Positions 7,684 through 16,080 of a stretch of 64,000 nucleotides of DNA are shown here, piece by piece. Under the pieces are notes generated by a model that saw only the letters and a list, made by a program, of their open reading frames with translations, did not search any database and was not told the origin of the DNA. A program made the position numbers and the translations under genes. The stretch's first letter is position 1; the number at the start of each line of letters is the position of its first letter. The stretch is taken from NCBI GenBank assembly GCA_002483365.1, contig DLHT01000005.1, positions 310,001 through 374,000 on the forward strand. Reading direction: 5' to 3'. The DNA is from Cellvibrio sp. UBA7661. GTDB lineage: Bacteria > Pseudomonadota > Gammaproteobacteria > Pseudomonadales > Cellvibrionaceae.

Positions 7684-9189
7684 CTATCCAGCCAATTTGA
7701 AATAGCCGATAGACTCTTGTAATTGAATCGCCTGCGAACTCAACTCTTCCGAGGTAGAGCTCAACTCTTCCGCAGCTGCTGCATTTTGTTGCATGGTTTG
7801 GCTCACCTGCCCAATGGCGGCATTAATTTGGTTAACGCCTGACGCCTGCTCTGCTGACGCAACAGAAATTTCCTGCACCAAATCTGCTGTTTTGCGGATT
7901 GAGGGCACCATTTCCTGAAGTAATTGTCTAGCGTGGCCAGCCTGGTTGACAGTCTCACTGGCAAGACTACCAATTTCTTTTGCAGCCACCTGACTACGCT
8001 CCGCCAATTTCCTAACCTCTGATGCCACTACCGCAAAACCACGGCCATGTTCACCCGCACGTCCGGCTTCAATTGCAGCATTGAGCGCTAAAAGATTCGT
8101 TTGGTAAGCAATGTCATCAATCACACTGATTCGCTCAGCAATTTTGTGCATTGCCTCTACAGTACCTTCTACCGCCGTACCGCCCGATACAGCATTATTC
8201 GCCGCCTTTTGTGCCATACCATCGGTAACCATAGCGTTTTGGTTATTTTGGGTAATTGAGGCAAGCATTTGATCCATAGAGGCCGAGGTTTCTTCCACGC
8301 TAGCGGCTTGAACTGATGCGCCTTTCGCCAAAGATTGCGCTGTAGCGGTCACCTCTTCTGAAGCAGATGCCAGGGCATCGGAAGAAGAGCGCACGTCACC
8401 TAATACTTGCGAGAGTGTAGTAGCCATTCTGCGCACAACAGCAAGCATGCTTGTAGTATCGCCAGCTTTAACATTAACACTCTGGGTTAGATCACCCGCT
8501 GCAATTTTTGTCAGTACTGCTGCCGCATACGCAGGTTCGCCACCCACATCACGCATGATGCTGACAAAGACCCAGCAGGCATATAGGAAAAGCGCTGCGG
8601 TAATTAGCACAAGTGCGCCTAACTGAATGTTAGTGACATAGTCGCCGACACGCGTTACATCGGCGCTTTTTGCCTCCAGTATTGCTTCCAGTTTTTTCGT
8701 CAATACTTCTTGCTCGGTTTCCAGTACAGCAAATGCTTTCTGGAATTCAGGCAGCTGGTTTTCGCCCCGCTCCAGATTTTCACCAAAGGTATGAACAATT
8801 ATTTCTGCAGTTGAAATGTAATTTTCCAACGCGGGACTAATCTCTTTCAGCAACACCATGAGATCAGGCGAAAGAGACAAATTAAAATTGTTACTTAAAT
8901 TCATCCGGAAGCGATCGGCATGCTCCCGTAAGTTTTCTTCACTTTCTTTAATGAGAGCCTGATCTTGTTTAATCGCATACAAATTTGCACTCAACACATC
9001 GGCCCGAATCGCATCATGCATCATGTCTCCATCGACATGATTTTGCAGTGCATGACTTATAATTTCCTTTTCAGTATTGATAGCATCCATCTTTAGATGA
9101 CCAACAAGCCCAACCACACCAATCAGAATTGCTGAAGCCAAACCGGCTCCAGCCAGGGATAAAATTTTGAATCGAAGTGTGAGCTGCAT
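7684..9189 (-). CDS. Methyl-accepting chemotaxis protein, no C-terminal tether
   Basis: This is 501 residues. There is one TM segment near residues 8-30, a periplasmic region of about 160 residues predicted to be a four-helix bundle, a second TM around 190-212, and then a HAMP-like GGEPAYAAAVLTKIAAGDL segment. The cytoplasmic signalling domain has the hairpin tip around IDDIAYQTNLLALNAAIEAG. The protein stops at ESIGYFKLAG and lacks the basic linker and FVRYS tail present in the two neighbouring receptors. From the HAMP onward it is very similar to the 9225-10865 protein, so the two look like paralogues with diverged sensor domains. The ligand is unknown. Confidence 0.92.
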   Translation of the reverse strand: MQLTLRFKILSLAGAGLASAILIGVVGLVGHLKMDAINTEKEIISHALQNHVDGDMMHDAIRADVLSANLYAIKQDQALIKESEENLREHADRFRMNLSNNFNLSLSPDLMVLLKEISPALENYISTAEIIVHTFGENLERGENQLPEFQKAFAVLETEQEVLTKKLEAILEAKSADVTRVGDYVTNIQLGALVLITAALFLYACWVFVSIMRDVGGEPAYAAAVLTKIAAGDLTQSVNVKAGDTTSMLAVVRRMATTLSQVLGDVRSSSDALASASEEVTATAQSLAKGASVQAASVEETSASMDQMLASITQNNQNAMVTDGMAQKAANNAVSGGTAVEGTVEAMHKIAERISVIDDIAYQTNLLALNAAIEAGRAGEHGRGFAVVASEVRKLAERSQVAAKEIGSLASETVNQAGHARQLLQEMVPSIRKTADLVQEISVASAEQASGVNQINAAIGQVSQTMQQNAAAAEELSSTSEELSSQAIQLQESIGYFKLAG

Positions 9190-9224
9190 CGGTCATCCCT
9201 TGTAAGCCATAGTTGATCAACAAT

Positions 9225-10865
9225 TTATGAGTAACGAACAAAGTCTTTATCGAGATCATCATCACTACTGATTTTCTTCTGCGATTTATTGCGCGAAGGA
9301 GAAGGAGCAGAAGGCGAAAAATTTCCACTGCTTTTTTGGGAAGCGCGAGGCGCGATCACTCTGTTATCCGATTTGGCCAACACAAAATAACTCACAGCAT
9401 CTTGTAAGCGCATAGCTTGTGAACTGAGCTCCTCAGAGGTAGAACTCAACTCTTCCGCAGCGGCGGCATTTTGCTGCATGGTTTGGCTCACCTGGCCGAT
9501 GGCTGCATTAATTTGGTTAACACCCGCCGTTTGTTCAGTGGATGCTGCCGAAATTTCTTGAACTAAATCAGCCGTTTTACGAATAGAAGGAACCATTTCC
9601 TGCAACAGTTTGCCCGCATTGTCTGCCTTGCTCACAGTCTCTCCGGCGAGCGAACCAATTTCCTGTGCAGCAACCTGACTACGCTCAGCCAACTTACGAA
9701 CTTCTGAAGCCACTACTGCAAAACCGCGACCATGTTCTCCCGCACGCCCGGCTTCAATCGCCGCATTCAGTGCAAGCAAATTAGTCTGGTAAGCAATATC
9801 GTCAATCACACTAATACGGTCTGCAATTTTTTGCATCGCTTCTACCGTGCTGGCAACCGCATTGCCACCTGTCATCGCATCGGCAGCAGCTTTCTGGGCC
9901 ATGCCATCGGTAATACTGGCGTTTTCATTATTTTGCATAATGGAGGCAGACATCTCTTCCATTGATGCCGAAGTTTCTTCAACGCTTGCTGCTTGTACTG
10001 AAGCGCCTTTGGCCAGCGATTGCGCTGTTGCATTCACCTCTTCCGAGGCCGACGCCAATGCATCTGCCGAGCCGCGAACTTCACCCAATACTTGCGACAA
10101 GGTATTCGACATTTCGCGAATAGCCGCCAACATGCTGGTGGTATCGCCCTGTTTAACAGCCACCTCCTGGGTTAAATCGCCCGCCGCTATTTTAGCGACC
10201 ACTGCCGCCGCGTAATCCGGCTCACCACCCAATTGACGTAGCAAGTTACGGGCAATAAAAAATCCAATTACCGCAATAACAATTAAGGTAATAACCGAAA
10301 TCACTACAGAATAAAATGTTGCCTGGGCTTTACTGGCTAACGCGGTGTTTTTTGCGTCTTCAGCGATATCCATGTTGTACGCAGATTGATTATCTATAGC
10401 GGCAGATGCCGCCATAGCATCGGGCGTTGTCTTTTCTAACAACTCCCGCGCGAGATCAAACTGCTCCTTCTCTGATGCAGCAATAATCGCAGGGATATGT
10501 GCTACAAAACGATCAAAGGCATCCACACTTGCTTCTAATAATGCGAGGTCTTTGTCATTTGCAATCATGGATTCATATTTTTTAAAGCCCTCTTTTGCCT
10601 CTGCAATAACGTCATTCAAACTTGCTTCAAGTTTTTGTGATTGTGACTTATCTGTGTTAACGATATAGCGGTTAAGACGGATACGGGCACGGTATACGTT
10701 GTTCTGGATAAGCCCCAGCAAATGCATACTGGGAACAACATTTTCATTCGTGTAATTCGTCTCTTCAAATACTTTATTGATTTGAATTTGGGCAGCGCCC
10801 GCCAACACAATAATTCCCAGCAACGCTGTTACTACCAACAGCACCATTTTCTTGGCAACGGTCAT
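9225..10865 (-). CDS. Methyl-accepting chemotaxis protein with FVRYS tail
   Basis: This is 546 residues from the ATG at 10865, which has a GGAG ribosome site 7 nt upstream; an in-frame start 24 bp earlier has none. TM1 (VLLVVTALLGIIVLAG) is followed by a four-helix-bundle (4HB_MCP) periplasmic domain with the typical ...NVVPSMHLLGLIQNNVYRAR start, then TM2 near 190-210, HAMP, and a signalling domain nearly identical to that of the other two adjacent MCPs. After the signalling domain comes a flexible Ser/Pro/Lys-rich linker of about 40 residues and a C-terminal DDDLDKDFVRYS. The D-F-V-R-Y segment fits the general x-aromatic-x-x-aromatic pattern of CheR-binding pentapeptides. Confidence 0.92.
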   Translation of the reverse strand: MTVAKKMVLLVVTALLGIIVLAGAAQIQINKVFEETNYTNENVVPSMHLLGLIQNNVYRARIRLNRYIVNTDKSQSQKLEASLNDVIAEAKEGFKKYESMIANDKDLALLEASVDAFDRFVAHIPAIIAASEKEQFDLARELLEKTTPDAMAASAAIDNQSAYNMDIAEDAKNTALASKAQATFYSVVISVITLIVIAVIGFFIARNLLRQLGGEPDYAAAVVAKIAAGDLTQEVAVKQGDTTSMLAAIREMSNTLSQVLGEVRGSADALASASEEVNATAQSLAKGASVQAASVEETSASMEEMSASIMQNNENASITDGMAQKAAADAMTGGNAVASTVEAMQKIADRISVIDDIAYQTNLLALNAAIEAGRAGEHGRGFAVVASEVRKLAERSQVAAQEIGSLAGETVSKADNAGKLLQEMVPSIRKTADLVQEISAASTEQTAGVNQINAAIGQVSQTMQQNAAAAEELSSTSEELSSQAMRLQDAVSYFVLAKSDNRVIAPRASQKSSGNFSPSAPSPSRNKSQKKISSDDDLDKDFVRYS

Positions 10866-10928
10866 TTCATTACTCCGGTAAAAATCCATTAAACATCAAA
10901 GCCTGATCTTCATATCAGGTGGTATTTA

Positions 10929-12602
10929 TTAGCTATAACGTACAAAATTTTTGTCAAGGTCATCATCATTAGCGTGGGCTTTCTTAACCTGCGCAGGCTT
11001 GCCAGGTTTAACCCCAGCCGGTGGTGGATTTTTTTTCGCAGTGGGCTTGATGGGGTTATTCGCACTGCCCTGCCCCAACTTGAAATAAGTCATAGACTCT
11101 TGCAGGCGAATGGCTTGCGCACTCATTTCTTCTGAAGTAGAGCTCAGCTCTTCTGATGCCGCCGCGTTTTGTTGCAGCGTTTGACTCACTTGGCCTATGG
11201 CAGCGTTAATTTGCGAGACCCCTGCATTTTGCTCTGATGATGCAGCAGAGATTTCCTGTACCAGATCGGCGGTTTTGCGAATAGCAGGCACCATATCTTT
11301 AAGCATGTTGCCCGCTTGTTCCGCACGTTTGACGGTATCACTTGCGAGCGAGCCAATTTCTTGCGCGGCAACTTGGCTGCGCTCCGCAAGCTTACGCACT
11401 TCCAAAGCGACCACCGCAAATCCGCGACCATGCTCACCTGCGCGGCCCGCCTCGATTGCAGCATTCAAGGCTAGTAAATTGGTTTGGTAGGCAATGTCAT
11501 CAATTACACCAATGCGCTCGGCAATTTTTTGCATCGCCTCCACTGTATTCATAACAGCTTCACCACCGGTTGAAGCATCGCGTGCAGCTTGCTGTGCCAT
11601 ACCATCGGTAATTCTGGCGTTCTCACTGTTTTGGGAAATAGATGCCGACATTTGCTCCATTGAGGCGGACGTCTCTTCAACACTTGCCGCCTGAACCGAT
11701 GCGCCCTTGGCAAGCGACTGCGCGGTAGCATTAACTTCTTCTGACGCAGAGGAGAGCGAATCGGCAGAGCTGCGTACATCGCTAATAATTTCAGCCAATT
11801 GTTTGCGCATATTTTCCACGCTGGCGAGCAGCGAATGCTGGTCTCCTTGCTTCAATTGAATATCCACATTGAGATAACCTTCGGCTACCTGTGACACTAC
11901 ATCTGCAGTATAAGCAGGCTCTCCGCCCAGGGCTTTAAACATATCGCGAAAGATAAATACCATCACCGTAATGATAATGACCGAGGCACTGATACAGATA
12001 ATCAGCAGCAAACGCACAGTATGGCTATAAATTTTTCCGGTTTTAATATCCGACTCAATCAGAAATTGATCAAACTCACCGGTTGTTTTGTCAGCCAGCT
12101 CTTGCATTTGGCGGCTGGCTTCGCGATCCATACCACTCACTAATTTATCGACGATTTTCCCTGCTTCGGGATTTTCCTGATTAAAGCTGCCGAGCGCTTC
12201 ACGGTAATTTTTGCCTAATTTTGCGTGTTCTTTTTGCAGCTGCTCCAACGCATCAACAGCAATACCTTCTTGTTGTTGTAAAGCCATTGCTGCGGCAAGA
12301 TGTTTTTGCACTACAGATTCAGCTGTAATAAAACCATCCACATATCGAGTGAATTGATCGGCGTTATTGCCACGAATCAGGATATTTTTCCATTCCTGTA
12401 CCTGGGTTTTAAAATTAATCGCTGCGGATTGGATTTCCACCAAAATTTCCGAACGTCGTTTACTGTGGATAGCGGTATCGTGCACCACAGTATTAAATGA
12501 GTGAATTTGTAAGTAAGCGGTAAGTCCGAGTGTAGACAGCCCCACTACAATCAAGCTGCTAAGTAATAAAATTTTGGCTTTCAAGGTGAGGCCACTGAGC
12601 AT
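10929..12602 (-). CDS. Methyl-accepting chemotaxis protein with FVRYS tail
   Basis: This is 557 residues. TM1 is at about 10-28, followed by a periplasmic helical domain and TM2 near 192-214 (VRLLLIICISASVIIITVMVF). A GGEPAYTADVVSQVAEGYL HAMP-like segment follows, then a signalling domain with the same tip sequence as the neighbouring MCPs. A linker rich in Pro and Lys leads to a terminal DDDLDKNFVRYS. The N-F-V-R-Y segment resembles the enteric N-W-E-T-F CheR tether: the same Asn and two aromatic positions three apart. It is the first of three consecutive MCP genes after cheW in transcription order. Confidence 0.92.
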   Translation of the reverse strand: MLSGLTLKAKILLLSSLIVVGLSTLGLTAYLQIHSFNTVVHDTAIHSKRRSEILVEIQSAAINFKTQVQEWKNILIRGNNADQFTRYVDGFITAESVVQKHLAAAMALQQQEGIAVDALEQLQKEHAKLGKNYREALGSFNQENPEAGKIVDKLVSGMDREASRQMQELADKTTGEFDQFLIESDIKTGKIYSHTVRLLLIICISASVIIITVMVFIFRDMFKALGGEPAYTADVVSQVAEGYLNVDIQLKQGDQHSLLASVENMRKQLAEIISDVRSSADSLSSASEEVNATAQSLAKGASVQAASVEETSASMEQMSASISQNSENARITDGMAQQAARDASTGGEAVMNTVEAMQKIAERIGVIDDIAYQTNLLALNAAIEAGRAGEHGRGFAVVALEVRKLAERSQVAAQEIGSLASDTVKRAEQAGNMLKDMVPAIRKTADLVQEISAASSEQNAGVSQINAAIGQVSQTLQQNAAASEELSSTSEEMSAQAIRLQESMTYFKLGQGSANNPIKPTAKKNPPPAGVKPGKPAQVKKAHANDDDLDKNFVRYS

Positions 12603-12643
12603 ATCTATTCCCTCAAAAATATTGAGTTTTATTTTAATAATGA

Positions 12644-13153
12644 TTACTGCAGCTGAGCCTCAACCAAATGCGCCAACTCACGGATGGAAAGTGCATTATT
12701 TGCATCCAGCAACACCACAAATTCATCCTCTCGTTTGGCAATGCCCTGAATAAAATCAGCGCGGATATTCGCACCGAATGATGGTGCGTCCTCGATGTTT
12801 TCATCATTCATTTCAATCACTTCGCTGACCGAATCTGCCAACAAACCCAGCACATGATTTTGTTCATTGCTTTGCAGCTCTACTACAATGATGCACGTGC
12901 GCTTTTGGACTTCGATCGGTTTTCGCCCAAGGCGAACCGCCAGATCAATTACAGGGACCACTTCCCCCCGCAAATTAATCACGCCGCGCAAAAAATTAGG
13001 CATTAAAGGCACTTCAGTGATTCCGCTGTACTCGATAATTTCGCGGGTTTGCGACAATTCCAAACCATAGTTTTCATTGCCTATCCGGAAGGTGAGATAT
13101 TGCTTGATCACTTCAACAACATGGCTCTTTTTTTGTTTACTTAGCTGATTCAT
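12644..13153 (-). CDS. cheW: Chemotaxis coupling protein CheW
   Basis: This is 169 residues, one CheW domain: YLTFRIGNENYGLEL at the start, EVPLMPNFLRGVINLRGEVVPVIDL in the middle (shared CheW/CheA fold), and VLGLLADSVSEVIEM followed by FIQGIAKREDEFVVLLD. It couples receptors to CheA. Its ATG overlaps the cheA stop by one base (TAATG), so it is translationally coupled to cheA. Confidence 0.96.
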   Translation of the reverse strand: MNQLSKQKKSHVVEVIKQYLTFRIGNENYGLELSQTREIIEYSGITEVPLMPNFLRGVINLRGEVVPVIDLAVRLGRKPIEVQKRTCIIVVELQSNEQNHVLGLLADSVSEVIEMNDENIEDAPSFGANIRADFIQGIAKREDEFVVLLDANNALSIRELAHLVEAQLQ

Positions 13154-15363
13154 TATTCTTGCTCCTGCACATTTACTGCAAAGGCATTATTGCGTAAATG
13201 TTCGCGATTAATCGCAAACCCGATTAACTGTTGGATATCCAAAATCAACGCAACAGCACCTGTACCTAACAGACTTGACCCACCAATTCCTTTGAGCGCC
13301 TGAAAAATAGGCCCCATCGGTTTTACTACGGTTTGTATTTCACCGTGCAAATCATCCACCACTATGCCCGCACGCTTTTCACCAAACTGCACCACAACAA
13401 TTTTTTCACGCGAATGGTCCTTGGATTGCAATGAGAAAATTTCACGCAAGCGGATATAAGGCACCTGTTCACCACGTAAATTTACGCAGTTCTGACCTTT
13501 CACATGCATGAGTGAATCCAGATCAACGCATTCAAGAATCGTATTTTGCGGAACAATAAAATCGATGTGCCCTGCGGTTACATGGAAACCGTCAATGATC
13601 GCCAGTGTCAGCGGCAAACGGATGCTAAAACTGGTTCCCACTGTCAGTTCACTTTCAATTTCAATGCCGCCCTGCAGCTCTTCAATATTGCGCTTGACGA
13701 CATCCATACCCACACCGCGGCCGGACAAATTTGTCACCTGTTCTGCAGTTGAGAGCCCTGGATGGAAAATTAACTGGAATAATTCCTGACGGGATAAATG
13801 AACGCCCTCTTCCAGGATTCCATTGTTAATGGCTTTTTTGCGAATTTTTTCCACATCAAGGCCGCCACCATCATCATGGATGCCAATTACAATATTGCCT
13901 GCATCATGACGTGCAGTCAGTTTGATGGTGCCCGTACCCGATTTGCCGCGCGATTCACGCACAGCGACAGACTCAATGCCGTGATCCATTGCATTGCGCA
14001 CAATGTGCATGAGGGGGTCATTGAGTTTCTCTACCATCGAGCGGTCCAATTCCGTTTCCGCCCCTTCAATTTCCAACTCAATTTCTTTGCCGATGGCTTT
14101 AGCGGTATCGCGCACAACGCGTTTGAATTTTTGGAAAGTATCGCCAATAGGAACCATGCGCAGAGTCAATGCTGCATCGCGGATCGCTTCGGTGAAATTC
14201 CCCATCGAGGTCACAGCCTCAATCAGCGTGGCATTACCTAATTTTGATGCAAGCAGATCAACGCGTTGACGGTTGATAACCAATTCACCAATAAGATTGA
14301 TCAAGGTATCAAGACGCTCTGCATCAACGCGAATAAAACGGTTTTCAGAACTGGTTTTTTTCTCGGCGATTTTCTTTTGCTTATCGAGCGCGGCATGCAC
14401 AATTTCAGGCGCGACTGCTTGCTCCTCAATCAGGATGTCGCCCAACATGCCCACCGCACCGGTTGATTTGGCTTGTTGTTTTTGAGTCGCTAACGCAGCT
14501 TCCAGCTCTTGATAGGTTATCGCATGGCTTTTTACCAAAATCTCACCGAGCCGCTGGGTATTTTCCGGCAGGGATTTGATCAAATTAACGTAGGCTTCGA
14601 TATTGCTGCGCGGCGGAATAATTATGATCTGGGACTCTTCGCGCACAAACATGAAGGCATCTTCAATTTGCTGTTGCGTAGCATCGCTGACCAAGGTGAT
14701 TTCAAAACCCAGGTACAATTGTTCCGGATCAAACTCATTAAATTCGGGCAAGTGATCAGTCAGTGTGGTGATATGTGTAATCTCACCCAGCGAACCTAAA
14801 AAGCGCATGATCGACAAGGGGTCCATACCATTGCGCAACAAATCCGCACCCAGACGCACAGAAATATGCCATGCCTCACGATTATGGTTTCCACTTTGTA
14901 GCGCAGCGTTATTGGCTAAGGTAGCCGGTGCTTTTGCAGCGGGCATCGCAACAGGTTCAGTAGTTGCCGGTTTGGATTCCAACCATGGCGTTAATGAATC
15001 TAACAGTGCATTGCCATGCGCCAGACACTCTTCATCGTTTTCACTTCCATGCATTGCATGCTCGACGAGCGTGGCAATGTGATCGCGGCACGGCAGCAAA
15101 ATACTGAGCAGATCACCACTGATGGTAATTTTTTCATCGCGCGCACGATCCAATACGTTTTCCACAATGTGCGTAAAACTCACAATGTCATTCAAGCCGA
15201 ATAAACCGGCAGAACCTTTGATCGTGTGCGCCGCGCGGAAAATTTCATTGATGGTTTCCATGTCATGATCGCCATCATCCAGACGCAAAAGTGCCGACTC
15301 CATGGAGTTGAGTAAATCCTCGGCTTCGGCAAAGAAAGTCTGTAATGCACCGTCGAGATTCAT
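13153..15363 (-). CDS. cheA: Chemotaxis histidine kinase CheA
   Basis: This is 736 residues. The N-terminal HPt domain has the phosphorylated H46 in FRAAHTIKGSAGLFGL. After a middle region of about 140 residues come two tandem helical repeats (about 271-335) starting LGEILV and LGDILI and ending in AALATQKQ and AALDKQKK; they resemble the N-terminal repeats of GspE/MshE ATPases and are unusual in CheA. The dimerisation helix includes ELVINRQRVDLLAS. The ATPase domain has N, G1 and G2 boxes (HIVRNAMDHGIE, HDDGGGLD, GRGVGMDVV), and a CheW-like domain follows. It is co-transcribed with the STAS gene upstream and cheW downstream. Confidence 0.96.
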   Translation of the reverse strand: MNLDGALQTFFAEAEDLLNSMESALLRLDDGDHDMETINEIFRAAHTIKGSAGLFGLNDIVSFTHIVENVLDRARDEKITISGDLLSILLPCRDHIATLVEHAMHGSENDEECLAHGNALLDSLTPWLESKPATTEPVAMPAAKAPATLANNAALQSGNHNREAWHISVRLGADLLRNGMDPLSIMRFLGSLGEITHITTLTDHLPEFNEFDPEQLYLGFEITLVSDATQQQIEDAFMFVREESQIIIIPPRSNIEAYVNLIKSLPENTQRLGEILVKSHAITYQELEAALATQKQQAKSTGAVGMLGDILIEEQAVAPEIVHAALDKQKKIAEKKTSSENRFIRVDAERLDTLINLIGELVINRQRVDLLASKLGNATLIEAVTSMGNFTEAIRDAALTLRMVPIGDTFQKFKRVVRDTAKAIGKEIELEIEGAETELDRSMVEKLNDPLMHIVRNAMDHGIESVAVRESRGKSGTGTIKLTARHDAGNIVIGIHDDGGGLDVEKIRKKAINNGILEEGVHLSRQELFQLIFHPGLSTAEQVTNLSGRGVGMDVVKRNIEELQGGIEIESELTVGTSFSIRLPLTLAIIDGFHVTAGHIDFIVPQNTILECVDLDSLMHVKGQNCVNLRGEQVPYIRLREIFSLQSKDHSREKIVVVQFGEKRAGIVVDDLHGEIQTVVKPMGPIFQALKGIGGSSLLGTGAVALILDIQQLIGFAINREHLRNNAFAVNVQEQE

Positions 15364-15374
15364 AGTGTGATTCC

Positions 15375-15680
15375 TTATGATTCCATGGCAAATTGGGATT
15401 GCACATCAAGCGCGGTCAGCACTGACTCAACTGACTCGTTGCTTTTGGCAATAAACACTGAGCGATGCACTGAATTGAAAAACTTCTTCATAAACAATAA
15501 AAGTTGGACACCGGCAGTATCCAACTCGGTAACACCTTCCAGATTCAAAGCGATTTTATCGGCCAGTTTTTCGTAATCGGCAAAGATTTCATCCTTCACT
15601 TGGGCAACGTAATAGATCGTAAAATCCCCTTCAAATACCAGGGTTGATGTGTCCTTGCTTTTTTTGCGCGAAATATTCAT
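15375..15680 (-). CDS. STAS-domain protein (anti-sigma-factor-antagonist type) of the che operon
   Basis: This is 101 residues, a single STAS domain: FEGDFTIYYVAQVKDEI at the start, then KIALNLEGVTELDTAGVQLLL, which has the D-x-A/S-G motif although the usual phosphorylatable Ser/Thr is replaced by Ala (D-T-A-G). It lies between cheY and cheA, a position also seen for small STAS proteins in other CheA/CheY clusters of this type. Such proteins probably bind a kinase or receiver partner; the loss of the Ser suggests binding without phosphorylation switching. The family is certain, the role inferred. Confidence 0.88.
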   Translation of the reverse strand: MNISRKKSKDTSTLVFEGDFTIYYVAQVKDEIFADYEKLADKIALNLEGVTELDTAGVQLLLFMKKFFNSVHRSVFIAKSNESVESVLTALDVQSQFAMES

Positions 15681-15708
15681 AGCCTTTTCCTGTAAAAAAT
15701 AATTCCAG

Positions 15709-16071
15709 TTAGATCAGCATGGAAACTGCTTGCAGCATTTGCTCAGGACGAAACGGTTTTACAATCCAGGCTTTAGCACCCGCAGCTTGGCCTTCACGTT
15801 TTTTCTCATCCGCACCTTCGGTGGTTAACATAATGACTGGTGTAAATTTGTAATTTGCTTTGGCTTTCATTTCTTTTAAAAAGGTGATCCCATCCATGTT
15901 GGGCATGTTCACATCGGAGATCACCAGATTAATTTTTTGGCCATCTAACTTGGTCAATGCATCCTTCCCATCGCAGGCTTCAACAACGGTGTATCCCGCA
16001 CCGCGCAATGCGATACCGACTACTTGCCGAACACTGGCAGAGTCATCAACTACAAGAATTACTTTGGACAT
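15709..16071 (-). CDS. cheY: Chemotaxis response regulator CheY
   Basis: This is 120 residues, a single receiver domain: VVDDSASVRQV (acidic pair D9-D10), phosphoacceptor D53 in LVISDVNMPNMDG, Thr in MLTTEGA and Lys in IVKPFRPEQM. No output domain is present. It is the second gene of the operon, 9 bp after the first MCP and before the STAS gene and cheA. Confidence 0.96.
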   Translation of the reverse strand: MSKVILVVDDSASVRQVVGIALRGAGYTVVEACDGKDALTKLDGQKINLVISDVNMPNMDGITFLKEMKAKANYKFTPVIMLTTEGADEKKREGQAAGAKAWIVKPFRPEQMLQAVSMLI

Positions 16072-16080
16072 TCATTACTC

